Assembly (NCBI GenBank): GCA_026874595.1
Contig: CM049318.1
Coordinates: 39,885,956-39,949,955, forward strand
Length of the DNA stretch: 64,000 nucleotides
Direction of reading: 5' to 3'
Source of the DNA: Sipunculus nudus
Taxonomy: Eukaryota > Annelida > Sipuncula > Golfingiida > Sipunculidae
Position numbers and translations under genes: made by a program. Below are positions 54,269 through 64,000 of the stretch, piece by piece; the first letter of the stretch is position 1, and each line of letters starts with the position of its first letter. A model generated the notes under the pieces. The model made no database searches. It was not told where the DNA came from and saw nothing but the letters and a program-made list of their open reading frames with translations.

Positions 54269-54313
<45 letters not shown>

Positions 54314-55652
54314 AATATATATATATATATATAGATAGATAGATATGTCAATAAACTATCTCATCTAAATTCTTATCTAAACTCCATATCTTATTGTATT
54401 ATATAGACATAAAATGATGCACAAAGGTATCATTATTGCTTGAAGACCTCAATTTTAAAGATCTTAACTTAAACTGAAGCAAAAGTTTTTAGGGGTAACA
54501 GCAGGAGAACTCACTTCTTTGTTCCTTTCATTGATACAACCAATTAAAATCCATTGTGGTAAAATATTTGCTTTATTTAAAAGTAAGTAAAAAAATTAAT
54601 GCTAAATTACTAACTGAATCAAACTGAAGTTAAAGAAACAATAATTGAATTGATTAGAAGGATACTCACAATTCACAGGAATATGGAATTTGTTAAAAGG
54701 TTTAAACTACTATATTAATAGACAACATAATATAGTTAAAGACTTTAAGTACAAATCATCCAACTAAATTCTCAAAATAACTAAAATTTTTCTAAGTATT
54801 AAAATTTAAAAATTTTAATTTACTCTCCATGTACTTAAAGTAAAAACAATGACTGGAATGTGAATAAAACACCTTCAACTATTTAGTGTTGTTGACCAAA
54901 ATGGAATTAATATATAAATAAATGATTTTGTGCACTTTTTACCTTGATATTTATATAATCATTTAGTCAATTAGCTAGTGGTAAATGGCAGCAAACATAA
55001 CTGTAACGTTTTACTAGCCAAAATATATAGACTCGTATGGCCTTAGATTAAACAATAGATTCTGCAGATACTGGCCTGTGATCACTTGACCTGGCAGTGG
55101 AGGAACTTGTTATGGGTTCAAAACTATGAAGCCCAGGTCCTCGATCCGGCCGGTGCAAGGCAAGAGCCGGCACATCAGGTCGAGTGGAGCTGGAGTTGCA
55201 CTTTGGACCAATGGCTGAGCTCCGGGAATTCCAGTGGCAGGTCCGATTTCAGCACAAAAATTACTCTTCAAGCAAATTTTCGACTTATATCTGTCAGCGG
55301 ATGATAAAGTTTACTGCAACTGCCTTTTCCATCACTAGTTATGATCAACTTAAGTAATGTCACTGACATGACTTGCTGCAAACACTTGCTACTTTCTCTC
55401 TTTCCAGCTCGTAGCGGAAACGCTCAACCATATCTGCATTGCCCATACGTATCCGTACATAGGCGCCATCTAGGGAGATCAAACGATAACTGTCTGTTCT
55501 TCATAAGTGTAAAATCCCGGCGCTCCCTGCTGAGAGACGGGGATTCTCCGCGCCTGGGAAAACCCGACGCCTATAATATAATTACATGCAAATCAAATGG
55601 TAGCACATAGCCAGATGTCATGAATTATATGTAATAATACACACATACATAG
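54024..55652. other. Region upstream of the receptor start, possible 5' UTR and promoter
   Basis: Contains a TA microsatellite (about 54270-54345), then AT-rich sequence. A locally GC-richer stretch at 55120-55580 (CGATCCGGCCGGTGCAAGGC, TCCCGGCGCTCCCTGCTGAG) could be a promoter or a first non-coding exon. No TATA or initiator could be assigned with confidence. Confidence 0.3.
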
Positions 55653-55654
55653 TA

Positions 55655-55820
55655 CAGTGAAACCTCGTTGTGTCGAACTCGCTTAAGTCGAATACACCGC
55701 TTATGTCGAAGTTACAGACTCGATATTCCGGACCACTCTAGTTAAATTATAGGCCCTAACCTCGGATGTGTCGAAGTTTTCTGAGGGTCCCTTCGACTTC
55801 GACACAACGAGGTTTCACTG
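55655..55820. mobile_element. pogo/Tigger-type MITE
   Basis: 166 bp with perfect terminal inverted repeats beginning CAGTGAAACCTCGTTGTGTC (GAA continues). It is flanked by TA on both sides (55653-55654, 55821-55822). The interior GCTTAAGTCGAATACACCGC, TTATGTCGAAGT is typical of this group. Non-coding. Confidence 0.93.
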
Positions 55821-55822
55821 TA

Positions 55823-57014
55823 CTTATTTGCGCGTCAAATTAAAGCACGTTTAATTAGTTGAACGTAGGCAACAAGCTACAGGACATAATAAGGCCAAAA
55901 AAAATCATAAAAGATAGGCTATGGAATATGGTTCTCAGGCACCGCCCGCGTCAATTTTAAACCCCCGCATGAAAATTTTTTTTTTGATTTTCAATAGAAA
56001 TTACCAATTTTGATCTCCAGCCGCTCGGACATTTCTATCAAGAAGATAGGCCTTATATCATAAAATTTTGATAAAATGTCCTTTGTTATATATAATGCTT
56101 CTACTTGTTTAGCCAAATAAATCTTTTATTATCATGCTTTTCTCTTATCATTTGACATTTTTATCGAAACATACAAGGAAATTATAAATAAAAAAAACCG
56201 CCCGCCCGCATTGATTTCTGAAAAACAAAATGCCTGAGAACCAAAACTTATTTTTCTTTTATTTATTTTTTTTTATTATTATTATTATTTTTTTTTTTTT
56301 GGCCTAATACACCTATACTCATAATCCTCTTCTGGTAGGGATCCAGCCTCTCAAGCCTGTAAAATAAGCCCTAATTGGTCATTTCTTAATATAAATTACT
56401 TGAGTTATAATGGTATAAACTGTAATATTTCCAAAACAAATCAAGACTCATCTCAAATGACTGCACTATATTCACATCAATGTACGGTGCACTGCATATA
56501 ATTATGCAGGTAAATGGTTTAACAGTTCTCAAACAAAATCAAGTGAGTTTTCCCTTATATTTTTCTTTTAATTTTTCCTTTAATTTTGTTTATATATTTT
56601 GTATTGTCCTCTGATAATAGAATCTGATCTCTTATAAACAAAATTCACACACTTCTTCGTCGTAGGCCTATTTACCACTATTTTATTGACCATCCCTAAA
56701 GCCTGCCGCCCACTGGCGATTTTGCTGCGACGCGATGCGATGCGGCTATAACATGGCAAGGGATCCCGCGACTGGTCGCCGATTTTAATCGCAAGTGAGC
56801 GGGCCTTGCGACGCGACTTGCGACCGCCAGTCACGGTGATCGCAAAGTTTCTGGCATAATTGTCCACACCTTCACCTGTGGACCATTGATATGCATGACA
56901 CTTAACATATTTCCGATAGTACAGGTATATGCAATATGTCATTCACGCTCTCATAACTTATCGTAAAGCTGTGTTTCCATGTGCGCATATATGCTTATAG
57001 ACGTGAACTGGAAG
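55823..57014. other. Intergenic sequence with an inverted-repeat MITE-like block
   Basis: Mostly AT-rich, with a T/ATT run at 56262-56300. At about 56703-56840 a GC-rich block shows CACTGGCGATTTTGCTGCGA near its left edge. The reverse complement of the right edge is GACTGGCGGTCGCAAGTCGC, i.e. imperfect inverted ends around a GCGACGCGATGCG core. No gene. Confidence 0.5.
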
Positions 57015-57906
57015 TGTTACGGAACCTAATATCAACAGATCACGTAGTCGTGACGAGCATAAATTTTGTTACGAAGGTAAAAAAAAATCAGATTCTGTAA
57101 CACTAGGCAGCGTGAAATGTCTAGGGGAATGAATAAAGAAGTCAGTGTTTTTTTGTTAACAAATAATTATAATTTATTCTTAAAACAACCCTAACATTAC
57201 AATACACTAAATCAATACAATTACACAGTATAACAACAGTACAACAGCAAATCAATACAATTACACAGTATAATAAATAAAGTGTACAGTACCTGGATAC
57301 CACCACTGTCACAGCTCAGTAAGTCCTTTAAAGCACATAATCCAGATGAACAGTTCACATAAATCTTCTCAGAGAATGAAAGTCCAATTTAATCACAAAA
57401 TCAATCTGTTGTAATCCAAAAGTGAAGTTCTGGTACTGATCCCAAAGGAAAAATTAAGACTTTATAAAATCCGGTACAAATTTCGAAGATCTATAACTGC
57501 TGCAATTATCGGAAAGGTCCACAAACTGACTCACACTCTTCAGTGTCCGCTGGAATATTTCTCTCTCCTCTCGGCTCTAAACACAGCCCCTAATTTATAG
57601 CTTCTCACCCAAAAGCCTAGAAACTTCTATTTCACGAACAATCCAAAAAAACACAACAATACAGAATACACACGCCCCAAAGAACAATACAAGATATGCG
57701 GTCATAGAGCGCGATCAGCCCAGAAAATTCCAGATAAGAATGAGCGCTGTGTCTTTACACGCCAGGCTTCCAAGTACGGATTACACCAAGCGCTGTGTCT
57801 CTACACATCAGAGTTCACACGTGGGCCATAGCTGCCATAGCAACGAGCTATGCGTGCGCCACTTGAAACCAAGTGTCAACAACACATATAATAGACATCT
57901 GTAACA
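57015..57906 (-). repeat. 3' LTR of element 2
   Basis: 892 bp, bounded by TGTTAC and GTAACA. On the minus strand it is preceded by the purine tract AGGAGGGGGAG (57907-57917). Its last ~107 bp match 63011-63121. It contains a degenerate direct repeat AATCAATACAATTACACAGT (57210, 57249). Confidence 0.9.
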
Positions 57907-58040
57907 CTCCCCCTCCTGTAAGAAAAAAAAGAAAGTTTTCTCAAAATACTTTCTTTTTGCGATCACAATCACTAAATTATTACAACATTTAAAAAATCAT
58001 CTTATTTGCAACATTACATAAACATCTTGTCCACAACATT

Positions 58041-58511
58041 TCATAAACATCTCGATAAGCAATCAGCAAGTACCTTGTCTTTCCCTTTAATGTGTCTGAT
58101 TTTAAGTTTGTAATCCTGTAAAAACAAACTCCATCTCAACAATCTTTGATTTTTACACTTCAACTTGTTCATGAACGTGAGGGGATTGTGATCACTGAAG
58201 ACAATGATAGGCTTGACTGATGAAGTAACATAAACTTCAAAATGTTGCAATGCCAAAATCAAAGCCAAACATTCTTTTTCAATAGTGGAGTAGTTTTTCT
58301 GGTTTACATTAAACTTTCTTGAAAAATAACAAATTGGATGATCTATGCCATCACTGCCTTCTTGTAACAACACAGCACCAGCAGCAGTATCACTAGCATC
58401 TAAAACTAACTTAAAGGTACAGAAAAGTCGTGAGCTGCTAAAACTGATGAACTTTGCAGAATTGCTTTCAAATCCTGAAAATGCATTTTTTACACTGCAC
58501 ATTCCATACAA
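58041..58511 (-). pseudogene. RNase H of element 2
   Basis: Open for 156 codons with LVLDASDTAAGAVLLQEG (first Asp), NYSTIEKECLALILALQHF (Glu) and VFSDHNPLTF (Asp), then LRRWSLFLQDYKLKIRHIKG, close to the Ty3/gypsy consensus. Degrades the RNA strand during reverse transcription. Out of frame with the RT fragment upstream (overlap at 58468-58511). Confidence 0.88.
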
Positions 58512-59228
58512 ACTTTTGTTTCTTCTTTAACAAATTAGTCAAAGGTTCAGCTACAGCAGAAAAATTTGGACAAAACTTCCTGTAGTATCCAAACATACCA
58601 AGAAAACGCATTATTTGCTTTTTGTTTTCTGGTCTAGGAAATGCAGAAATAGCACTTATTTTAGCATCAACAGGTTTTACTTGACCTTGTCCTACAATAT
58701 GACCCAAAAATGTTACCTGTGCGTGACAAAACTCAGATTATACTAAGTTGATGGTCAGACATGCTTCACTGAGTCTTTCGAAGAGGTCGCGTAGAATTTG
58801 CAGATGTTTCTCCCAGGTGTGGCTGTACACGATAAGGTCATCAATATATGCGTCGCAACCCTGAATGTCCTTTAAACCATATGGATGAGGCGCTGGAACA
58901 TGGCTGGGGAGTTCTTCATGCCAAACGGCATAACTTTATACTGGTACAGTCCTTGCGGAGTCACAAATGCGGACACTTCTTTCGCTCGTTCTGTCAGCGA
59001 AACTTGCCAGAATCCTTTTAGCAAGTCAAACTTGAAAACATTTCTGGAGCTACCGACTCTATCAATACAATCATCGATCCTCAGAATCGGGAACGTCTCA
59101 GTCTTGGTGACAGAGTTTAGTTTTCGATAATCTGTGCCCATACGGTAACTTCCAACAGTCTTTGGCACATGAATACATGGTGAACACCAGTTACTGTTAC
59201 TAAGTTCAATAAAATCATTGTCCAGCAA
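58468..59228 (-). pseudogene. Reverse transcriptase of element 2 (frameshifted)
   Basis: Fragment 59228-58872 has NSNWCSPCIHVPKT, YRMGTDYRKLNSVT, FKFDLLKGFWQVSL and YKVMPFGMKNSPAMFQ. After a frame change near 58868, the catalytic AYIDDLIVYSHTW lies at about 58813-58852. A TAA interrupts the next segment, and fragment 58707-58468 has the thumb region (GHIVGQGQVKP, FLGMFGYYRKF). Not translatable as one product. Confidence 0.88.
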
Positions 59229-59269
59229 ATATTGAACCTCATCTTGTGGATACTTTTGCTTTTCTGGAT

Positions 59270-60560
59270 TCAGTCTATAAGAATGCAGTCAAACTGCAGC
59301 AGGTTCTTGAAGTCTTGTTGTTGTTGTGCGGTAAGATGTGACAGTTTGGCATCCAGGTTGTTAAGCACGTCTGAGTTTTTTAGTGGTACTGTTCCACACT
59401 GAATGTCTACATCACACTTACAATCAGTATACACGTTAACAGGGTCAGGGTAAGTTTTTACACAATTAACAACAGTAACATTATGTACAACATCTGCTGT
59501 GCTATTTCTGTCATAATATGGATTCAACATGTTAACATGGCACAGTTGTTTTTCCTTACGCCTATCTAGTGTTAACAGTATGTAATTTAAATCACTGACT
59601 TTCTTGTCAACAATGTAAGGACCAAAATACCTAGCTTGCAGAGATCTGCCAGGGATAGGTAGTAAGGCAAGGACATTTTCACCGGGCTCAAACGTCCTAC
59701 TTACACTGTGCTTGCCATACTTTGTTTTCATTTTACTTGGTTCAGATTTTAGATTAGACTTTGCAATCTCCCAAGCATTGTGTAGTTTAGTGCGAAAGTC
59801 TGAGACATACTGCAATAAACTAAGAGATTCAGGATTTTCACACAAGAGTTTTTCTTTAAGCAGTTTTAATGGACCGCGAACTGAGTGTCCAAAAACTAGT
59901 TCAAAGGGACTGAAACCCAAGGACTCCCGAAAGGATTCTTTGACAGCAAACAGCAATAGGTGGATTCCTTCATCCCAATCCTTTCTGTGTGTCATAATAA
60001 TAAGTCCTTATCATGTTTTTAATGTCTGGTTAAAACGCGCCCTGACTTTTAGGATGGTATGGTGAAGAGCTGTACTGTTTTATACCTAGCTCAAGCATTT
60101 CTTGCTGGAATAAGTCAGACATAAAATTAGACCCTTGGTCAGACTGGACGGATTTCGGTAATCCAAAAGTTGTAAAAAACTTAGTCAGAGCCTTGACAAT
60201 ACTTTTGGCATTTATTTTGCGCAATGGTATTGCCTCAAAGAACCTGTTAGATGCGCATATAATTGTCAGCAAGTATTCATTTCCAGATTTTTTTTTGGGC
60301 AGTAGTCAAACACAATCAACAATAATCCTACTAAATGGTTCCTCGAAAGCAGGTGGCGCTTTAGGAGGATTCTGATTGGGCTTGCCTACCATCTGGCATG
60401 TATGGGTTGATTTACAATATTGTACAACATCTGTCCTGAGGATAGGCCAATAGAAGTGTGTACAAATTTTCTGATAAGTTTTATTTATACCTAAATGCCC
60501 AGATAAAGGAGCCTCATGCTTAGAATTTCATTGCGTTAATTTTTGGGCATTACTATTTGA
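59270..60560 (-). pseudogene. Integrase of element 2, located upstream of RT
   Basis: From right to left: a damaged HHCC zinc region (HLGINKTYQKICTHFYWP, then CKSTHTC with one Cys changed), core RIIVDC, SDQGSNFMS and SPYHPKSQGA, then a break at about 60030 that removes the expected catalytic Glu. It resumes at 59995 (DWDEGIHLLLFAVKES, LGFSPFELVFGHSVRGP) and runs to a chromo-like or linker region ending at 59270. The position before RT is the notable point. Confidence 0.85.
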
Positions 60561-60699
60561 TGTTTGATGGCCCACTCATCATCAGCGCATACATCAGGTG
60601 GTCGCCATCTACGCATACGCACTCTAGAAACAAACTGGGTTCTGTGACAGTTCATCTTTAGAAACTGCCCTGGGAAACAAACATGAAATATCAGGGTCC

Positions 60700-61142
60700 T
60701 TATGCTGTTCTGCGATAAGTTCTGACCTTGAAAAATGCTGCATCCTGTACGGGCGAGTCATTACACGAGTGACTAGTGACTCCCAGAGTGTTTTTTTTAT
60801 CTGGACCATTATCCTCATGTCTGTTTTTCTTGGCCATAGATCTAGTTACAGCACATGAAGGATACAAACCAGGAATTACCTGATTTTCAGGATCAGTGTC
60901 CTGATCAAGTGACGGCTTTTCTGTCACTATTGGTACAGGCTGAACTTTTTCACTCGCAACATCATTGCCTAGTAGCAAATGGATTCCCTTAAATGGTAAA
61001 GTAGTTCTTATGCTAACAGTAATATCCCCAGAAATAAAATCTGACTTTAAATTTATACTGTGACGCGGAACTGAAGTGTACTTGTCTGAAAAAAAAACAC
61101 CATTAACAAGTGCATGTGCACCAGTAAAAGACCTATTAGAAA
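60700..61142 (-). pseudogene. Protease and linker region of element 2 (remnant)
   Basis: The upstream frame ends with IRILRETSSGQTLML near 61170, the expected protease active-site position with ETSS instead of D[ST]G[AS]. A new frame holds HALVNGVFFS (61115) and LPFKGIHLLLGNDVA, then a hydrophilic linker to 60700. Inactive by sequence. Confidence 0.6.
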
Positions 61143-62892
61143 ATGGCAGTGTTTGCTAACATGAGAGTTTGGCCTGAACTAGTTTCTCTCAAAATTCTAA
61201 TAGGGGTAGAATCTGGAAAATCACTTGAAAGTGATACAAAACCATCATGTATGAATGGCTCAAATAACTCCATTTCGGAGTCAGGAGAGGAATCTACTAC
61301 CTCAGTTTCATCAAACAAAGAACTGACAGTGACAGTGTCAGTCATAAACTCTTTTTCAGATTCACTAAAGGAATCTACATCCTTATTACAATCAAACTCC
61401 TCAAAGGAGTTAACAGAGGAATTTTCCTCAGCAGAAACAAACTTCTGTTTGTCATTAAAGGACTTAGCCTTATTTAAAATACTCTCGCAGGAGTCTTGAA
61501 AGGACTTAGCCTTATTATATTCCTCGCAGGAATCAAATGAGGTTTTTACCCCGCAAGCTACGGATTCTTCTTTGGAGTCAAACGACACGTTGGCCTCCGT
61601 AACATCAAACTCTTTATTAGAGTCAACAAAGGAGTTGTACCCCTTATTTACATGAGAAGAGCTTGGCTCTTGTACTAAGCAATGCATAGATTTTGAAACA
61701 AAACAAGGTTTGCTCTTCGGTTTATTTGCAAGTTTCCAGCAGTCAGATATTAGATGACCTTCCTTTTTGCAATAATTACAGATTTTCTTTGAAAATGACT
61801 GGTCTTTTTTGGATTCAGAGACAGTGGACGTGGACTGAGGTGTAGCAATGGACTTTGTTGAACTATCAGGACTACTAGTACTGGATGACTGCGCCTTAAA
61901 CTTCTTTTGACAATGTTGATTTACATTCTTGTTTGTGAATGACTGGTTTGATTTGCTAGTTAAGGACATTTTGTGTGTTAATGAATAATCATCAGCTAAT
62001 TGAGTAGCAATGTCAAGTGGTTCAGGACTTTTCTCATCCAGAAAAGTTTTAACATCTGTGTTAATGCAGCGCTTAAATTCTTCAAGCAACATCAACTGGC
62101 GCAAATTGTCATTATCTTTCTTTACATTTTTAGAACTACACCAGCGATCAAACAACTGCTCTTTCGTCCTAGCAAATTCTACGTAGGTCTGATTTTGCGC
62201 TTTTCCCAATTTCTGAATTTCTGGCGGTAAGTCCGGAACTAACTCATAACCTTTTAGAATTAATCGTTAAACCTGGTCATAGTCAGCAGCGGCTTCTCTT
62301 TAAAGCTCTGTATAAATTTCTCTGGCCTTGCCAGTCAATACACTTTGTAATAGCATAGTCCAATTTTCCTTAGACCATTTTAAATTTTCAGTTACCTTCT
62401 TAAAGGGTAAGAAATATTTTTCAACCTATTTACTTGTAAAGGTGGGACAAGTATAATGTGTTTAGTAACATCAAAACTGTGAGTTTGGGAAGCACTTAGA
62501 CTATGTTCTAGTTTAAGTCTTTCTAACTCCAGTCGTTTTAACTCAATTTCTTTTTCTTTTCTAGTTGTTCTCTTCCTAACCGTTCATTCCTCTCTTTTAA
62601 TGCTAGCTCATGTTGCATTTCCAACTTTTTCAATTCTAATTGCGTAGCAAGGCTGTCATTTTTTTTATGTTTCCACTTCACTCTCTTCAATTTAACCTTT
62701 GCTAACTAGATCTTGCATGATTTTAGCAATGTTATTAGGCTTTCTCAGAGCTTTTTTCACACCTAGCCCTAAGTGTTGTCCAAAACGCGACAACTGATCT
62801 TTTGTTAACTGTTCAAGTTGTTCAGGGTCGGGATCCTCAACAAATGTCTCAGGTTTGAAATCTGCCATGTTAAGATGATAAAACAATAACAA
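61136..62892 (-). pseudogene. gag of element 2
   Basis: The start is near 62868 (MADFKPETFVEDPDPEQLEQ...). A charged, probably coiled-coil segment (62480-62690) is frame-broken. A long frame 62209-61136 then has a SCAN-like capsid part (YVEFARTKEQLFDRWC, LRQLMLLEEFKRCI) and one zinc knuckle CNYCKKEGHLISDC (about 61750-61790). An acidic Ser-rich tail follows. Nucleocapsid protein precursor; broken. Confidence 0.82.
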
Positions 62893-62986
62893 AAAAAAAC
62901 ACTGAGATAAATCCTGTTAACAATGTATTGTAAACAATATGTAATCTTGTAAATAATGTATTGTAAACAATGTGTCTATGTTAAGC

Positions 62987-63121
62987 CTCCCGGTCGAGCC
63001 CCCAATTTTATGTTACGGAATCTAATATCAACAGATCACGTAGTCGTGACGAGCATAAATTTTGTAACGGAGATAAATAAAATCAGATTCTGTAACACTA
63101 GGCAGCGTGAAATGTCTAGGG
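62987..63121 (-). repeat. Primer-binding site and 5' LTR remnant of element 2
   Basis: TGGGGGCTCGACCGGGAG (63004-62987) lies 6 nt after the LTR end and resembles a tRNA-Pro type primer site. The LTR remnant (63011-63121) matches the 3' LTR end with a few differences and stops abruptly where the next element begins. Confidence 0.85.
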
Positions 63122-64000
63122 TGTCATGTAATAGGACTTTGTGGAACAGCCCCGCTAGTAACGTGTGCACAGGATGGTGCAACGTCACCGTTTTCTGAAT
63201 AAAGTTGTGTTCATGGCGCGAAGTGTCTGTGGATTTATGACATGGTTGCAGCGGGTTTTTAACCTATAGACTTTTTGAACGGACTTTTGGCCTGTCAGTT
63301 TATTGACGGAGTATCAGGACGTTTGCAGAATTGTGTGGGCGTCTGATTACATGACCATGACTGGATTTCAGCCGCTAGAGTGCTTTGATTTCCAGCATCC
63401 GGAGAACTGGCCTGAATGGAAACAGCGGTTTAGCCGTTTTCGGATAGCCACGAAACTTCATAAAGATGAGGGTGAAGTACAAGTAAGTACCCTGATAAAT
63501 GCCATGGGAAGGATGCTGAACGTGTTTTCAATACATTCATGTGGGATTTAGCAGAGGATCAGAACAAATACGACGTTGTTCGTGAATTCAATGACTATTT
63601 TGTGCCTAAACGCAATATAATTCATCAGCGTACATTGTACATTGTTATCAATGTGTTCAGCGGCCCAGCGAGACAGTCGAGGCGTTTGTTAGACATTTGT
63701 ATGAACTGGCCGAGTCGTGTAAATTTGGTCCTAACAGAGACGAAAATATTAGAGATCGCATAGTTATTGGAATAAATGACAAGCAGCTCTCACAAGAACT
63801 ACATTTAAAATCTGATCTCAGTTTGGAAGTAGCAGTACAGTTGTGTAGACAGTCAGAGTTAGTCAAGGCTCAGATAGGAGCACAATCAGCAGCTGTTGCC
63901 CTTGATGATATCAGTTCAGCCAATAGAGAACACCGTTCTGATGCTGCTAGTTTCAATAAACGTCGGGGAGGTCGTCAGAAGTGGTCGAGGTCAAGGTCAT
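63122..64000 (+). mobile_element. Ty3/gypsy element 3, 5' part only (runs off window)
   Basis: A short 5' LTR (63122-63242, TGTCAT...ATGACA inverted termini) is followed directly by a candidate primer site TGGTTGCAGCGGG (63243). Gag follows. It is inserted into the 5' LTR of element 2. The gag style resembles SURL/Mag-type elements, as I recall that family. Confidence 0.85.
63351..64000 (+). pseudogene. gag of element 3 (frameshifted, truncated by window edge)
   Basis: FDFQHPENWPEWKQRFSRF and VQVSTLINAMG lie in one frame. A shift near 63510 leads to TFMWDLAEDQNKYDVVREFN (63534), and another near 63650 leads to FVRHLYELAESCKFGPNRDE and NIRDRIVIGINDKQLSQELH (63685-63800). The basic RRGGRRQKWSRSRS-like end (here GGRQKWSRSRS) is cut by the window edge. 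At least two frameshifts make it non-functional. Confidence 0.8.

Larger units (their letters stand above)
57015..63121 (-). mobile_element. Ty3/gypsy element 2 with integrase before reverse transcriptase (Gmr1-like), inactivated
   Basis: Minus-strand order from the right: 5' LTR remnant (63011-63121), primer site (63004-62987), gag, protease, integrase, RT, RNase H, polypurine tract, 3' LTR (57906-57015). In ordinary Ty3/gypsy elements integrase follows RNase H. The reversed order is known from the Gmr1 group (described from deuterostomes). Multiple stops and frameshifts. The 5' LTR is interrupted by another element at 63122. Confidence 0.9.

Overview
The window looks like a piece of an animal nuclear genome, most likely a bivalve mollusc. 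It is AT-rich and intron-rich, with no operons. It is full of dispersed repeats carrying GGTCAAGGTCA-type motifs, GACG/GACA tetranucleotide runs and hairpin tails (pearl/Helentron-like), tRNA-derived SINEs, DNA-transposon MITEs and decayed Ty3/gypsy elements. The organism call is an inference from repeat style and gene content.

The main result is one long gene on the minus strand, from about 54023 down to 9082. I assembled it by reading splice signals. Nine coding exons (53984-54023, 47670-47864, 46804-46920, 44781-45056, 40884-41027, 38903-39009, 27912-27999, 21223-21425, 9082-11583) sum to 3672 nt, or 1224 codons including the stop. Every junction is phase-compatible and no internal stop occurs. 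The predicted 1223-residue protein has a short signal peptide, two C-type lectin-like domains, one transmembrane helix, a cytoplasmic linker, a NACHT NTPase and a leucine-rich-repeat C-terminus. It is therefore a cell-surface lectin-type receptor fused to an NLR-type intracellular module. I do not know a named family with this layout. The NACHT/LRR, C-type lectin and TM exons are strong; the first exon is the weakest.

The introns hold almost everything else. The 9.6 kb intron 11584-21222 contains a complete but inactivated Ty3/gypsy element (14316-18796, plus strand) nested inside an older hairpin-tailed repeat. The intron 21426-27911 is built of duplicated repeat units. The intron 28000-38902 contains two large minisatellites (about 39 bp units, 29185-31785; about 43 bp units, 31795-32940), a segmental duplication around them, and a complete hairpin-tailed tandem-unit element (37181-38852). 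Introns further upstream hold a full-length tRNA-SINE, an inverted pair of ATTACT-rich blocks, a 1.4 kb Tc1/mariner-like non-autonomous element and more tandem-unit elements.

Upstream of the gene (54-57 kb) are a pogo/Tigger-type MITE and other repeats. From 57015 to 63121 lies a minus-strand Ty3/gypsy relic whose integrase is encoded before the reverse transcriptase (Gmr1-like order). A third Ty3/gypsy element (from 63122, plus strand, running off the window) interrupts its 5' LTR.

The left end (1-9081) holds repeats only. No gene could be supported there.
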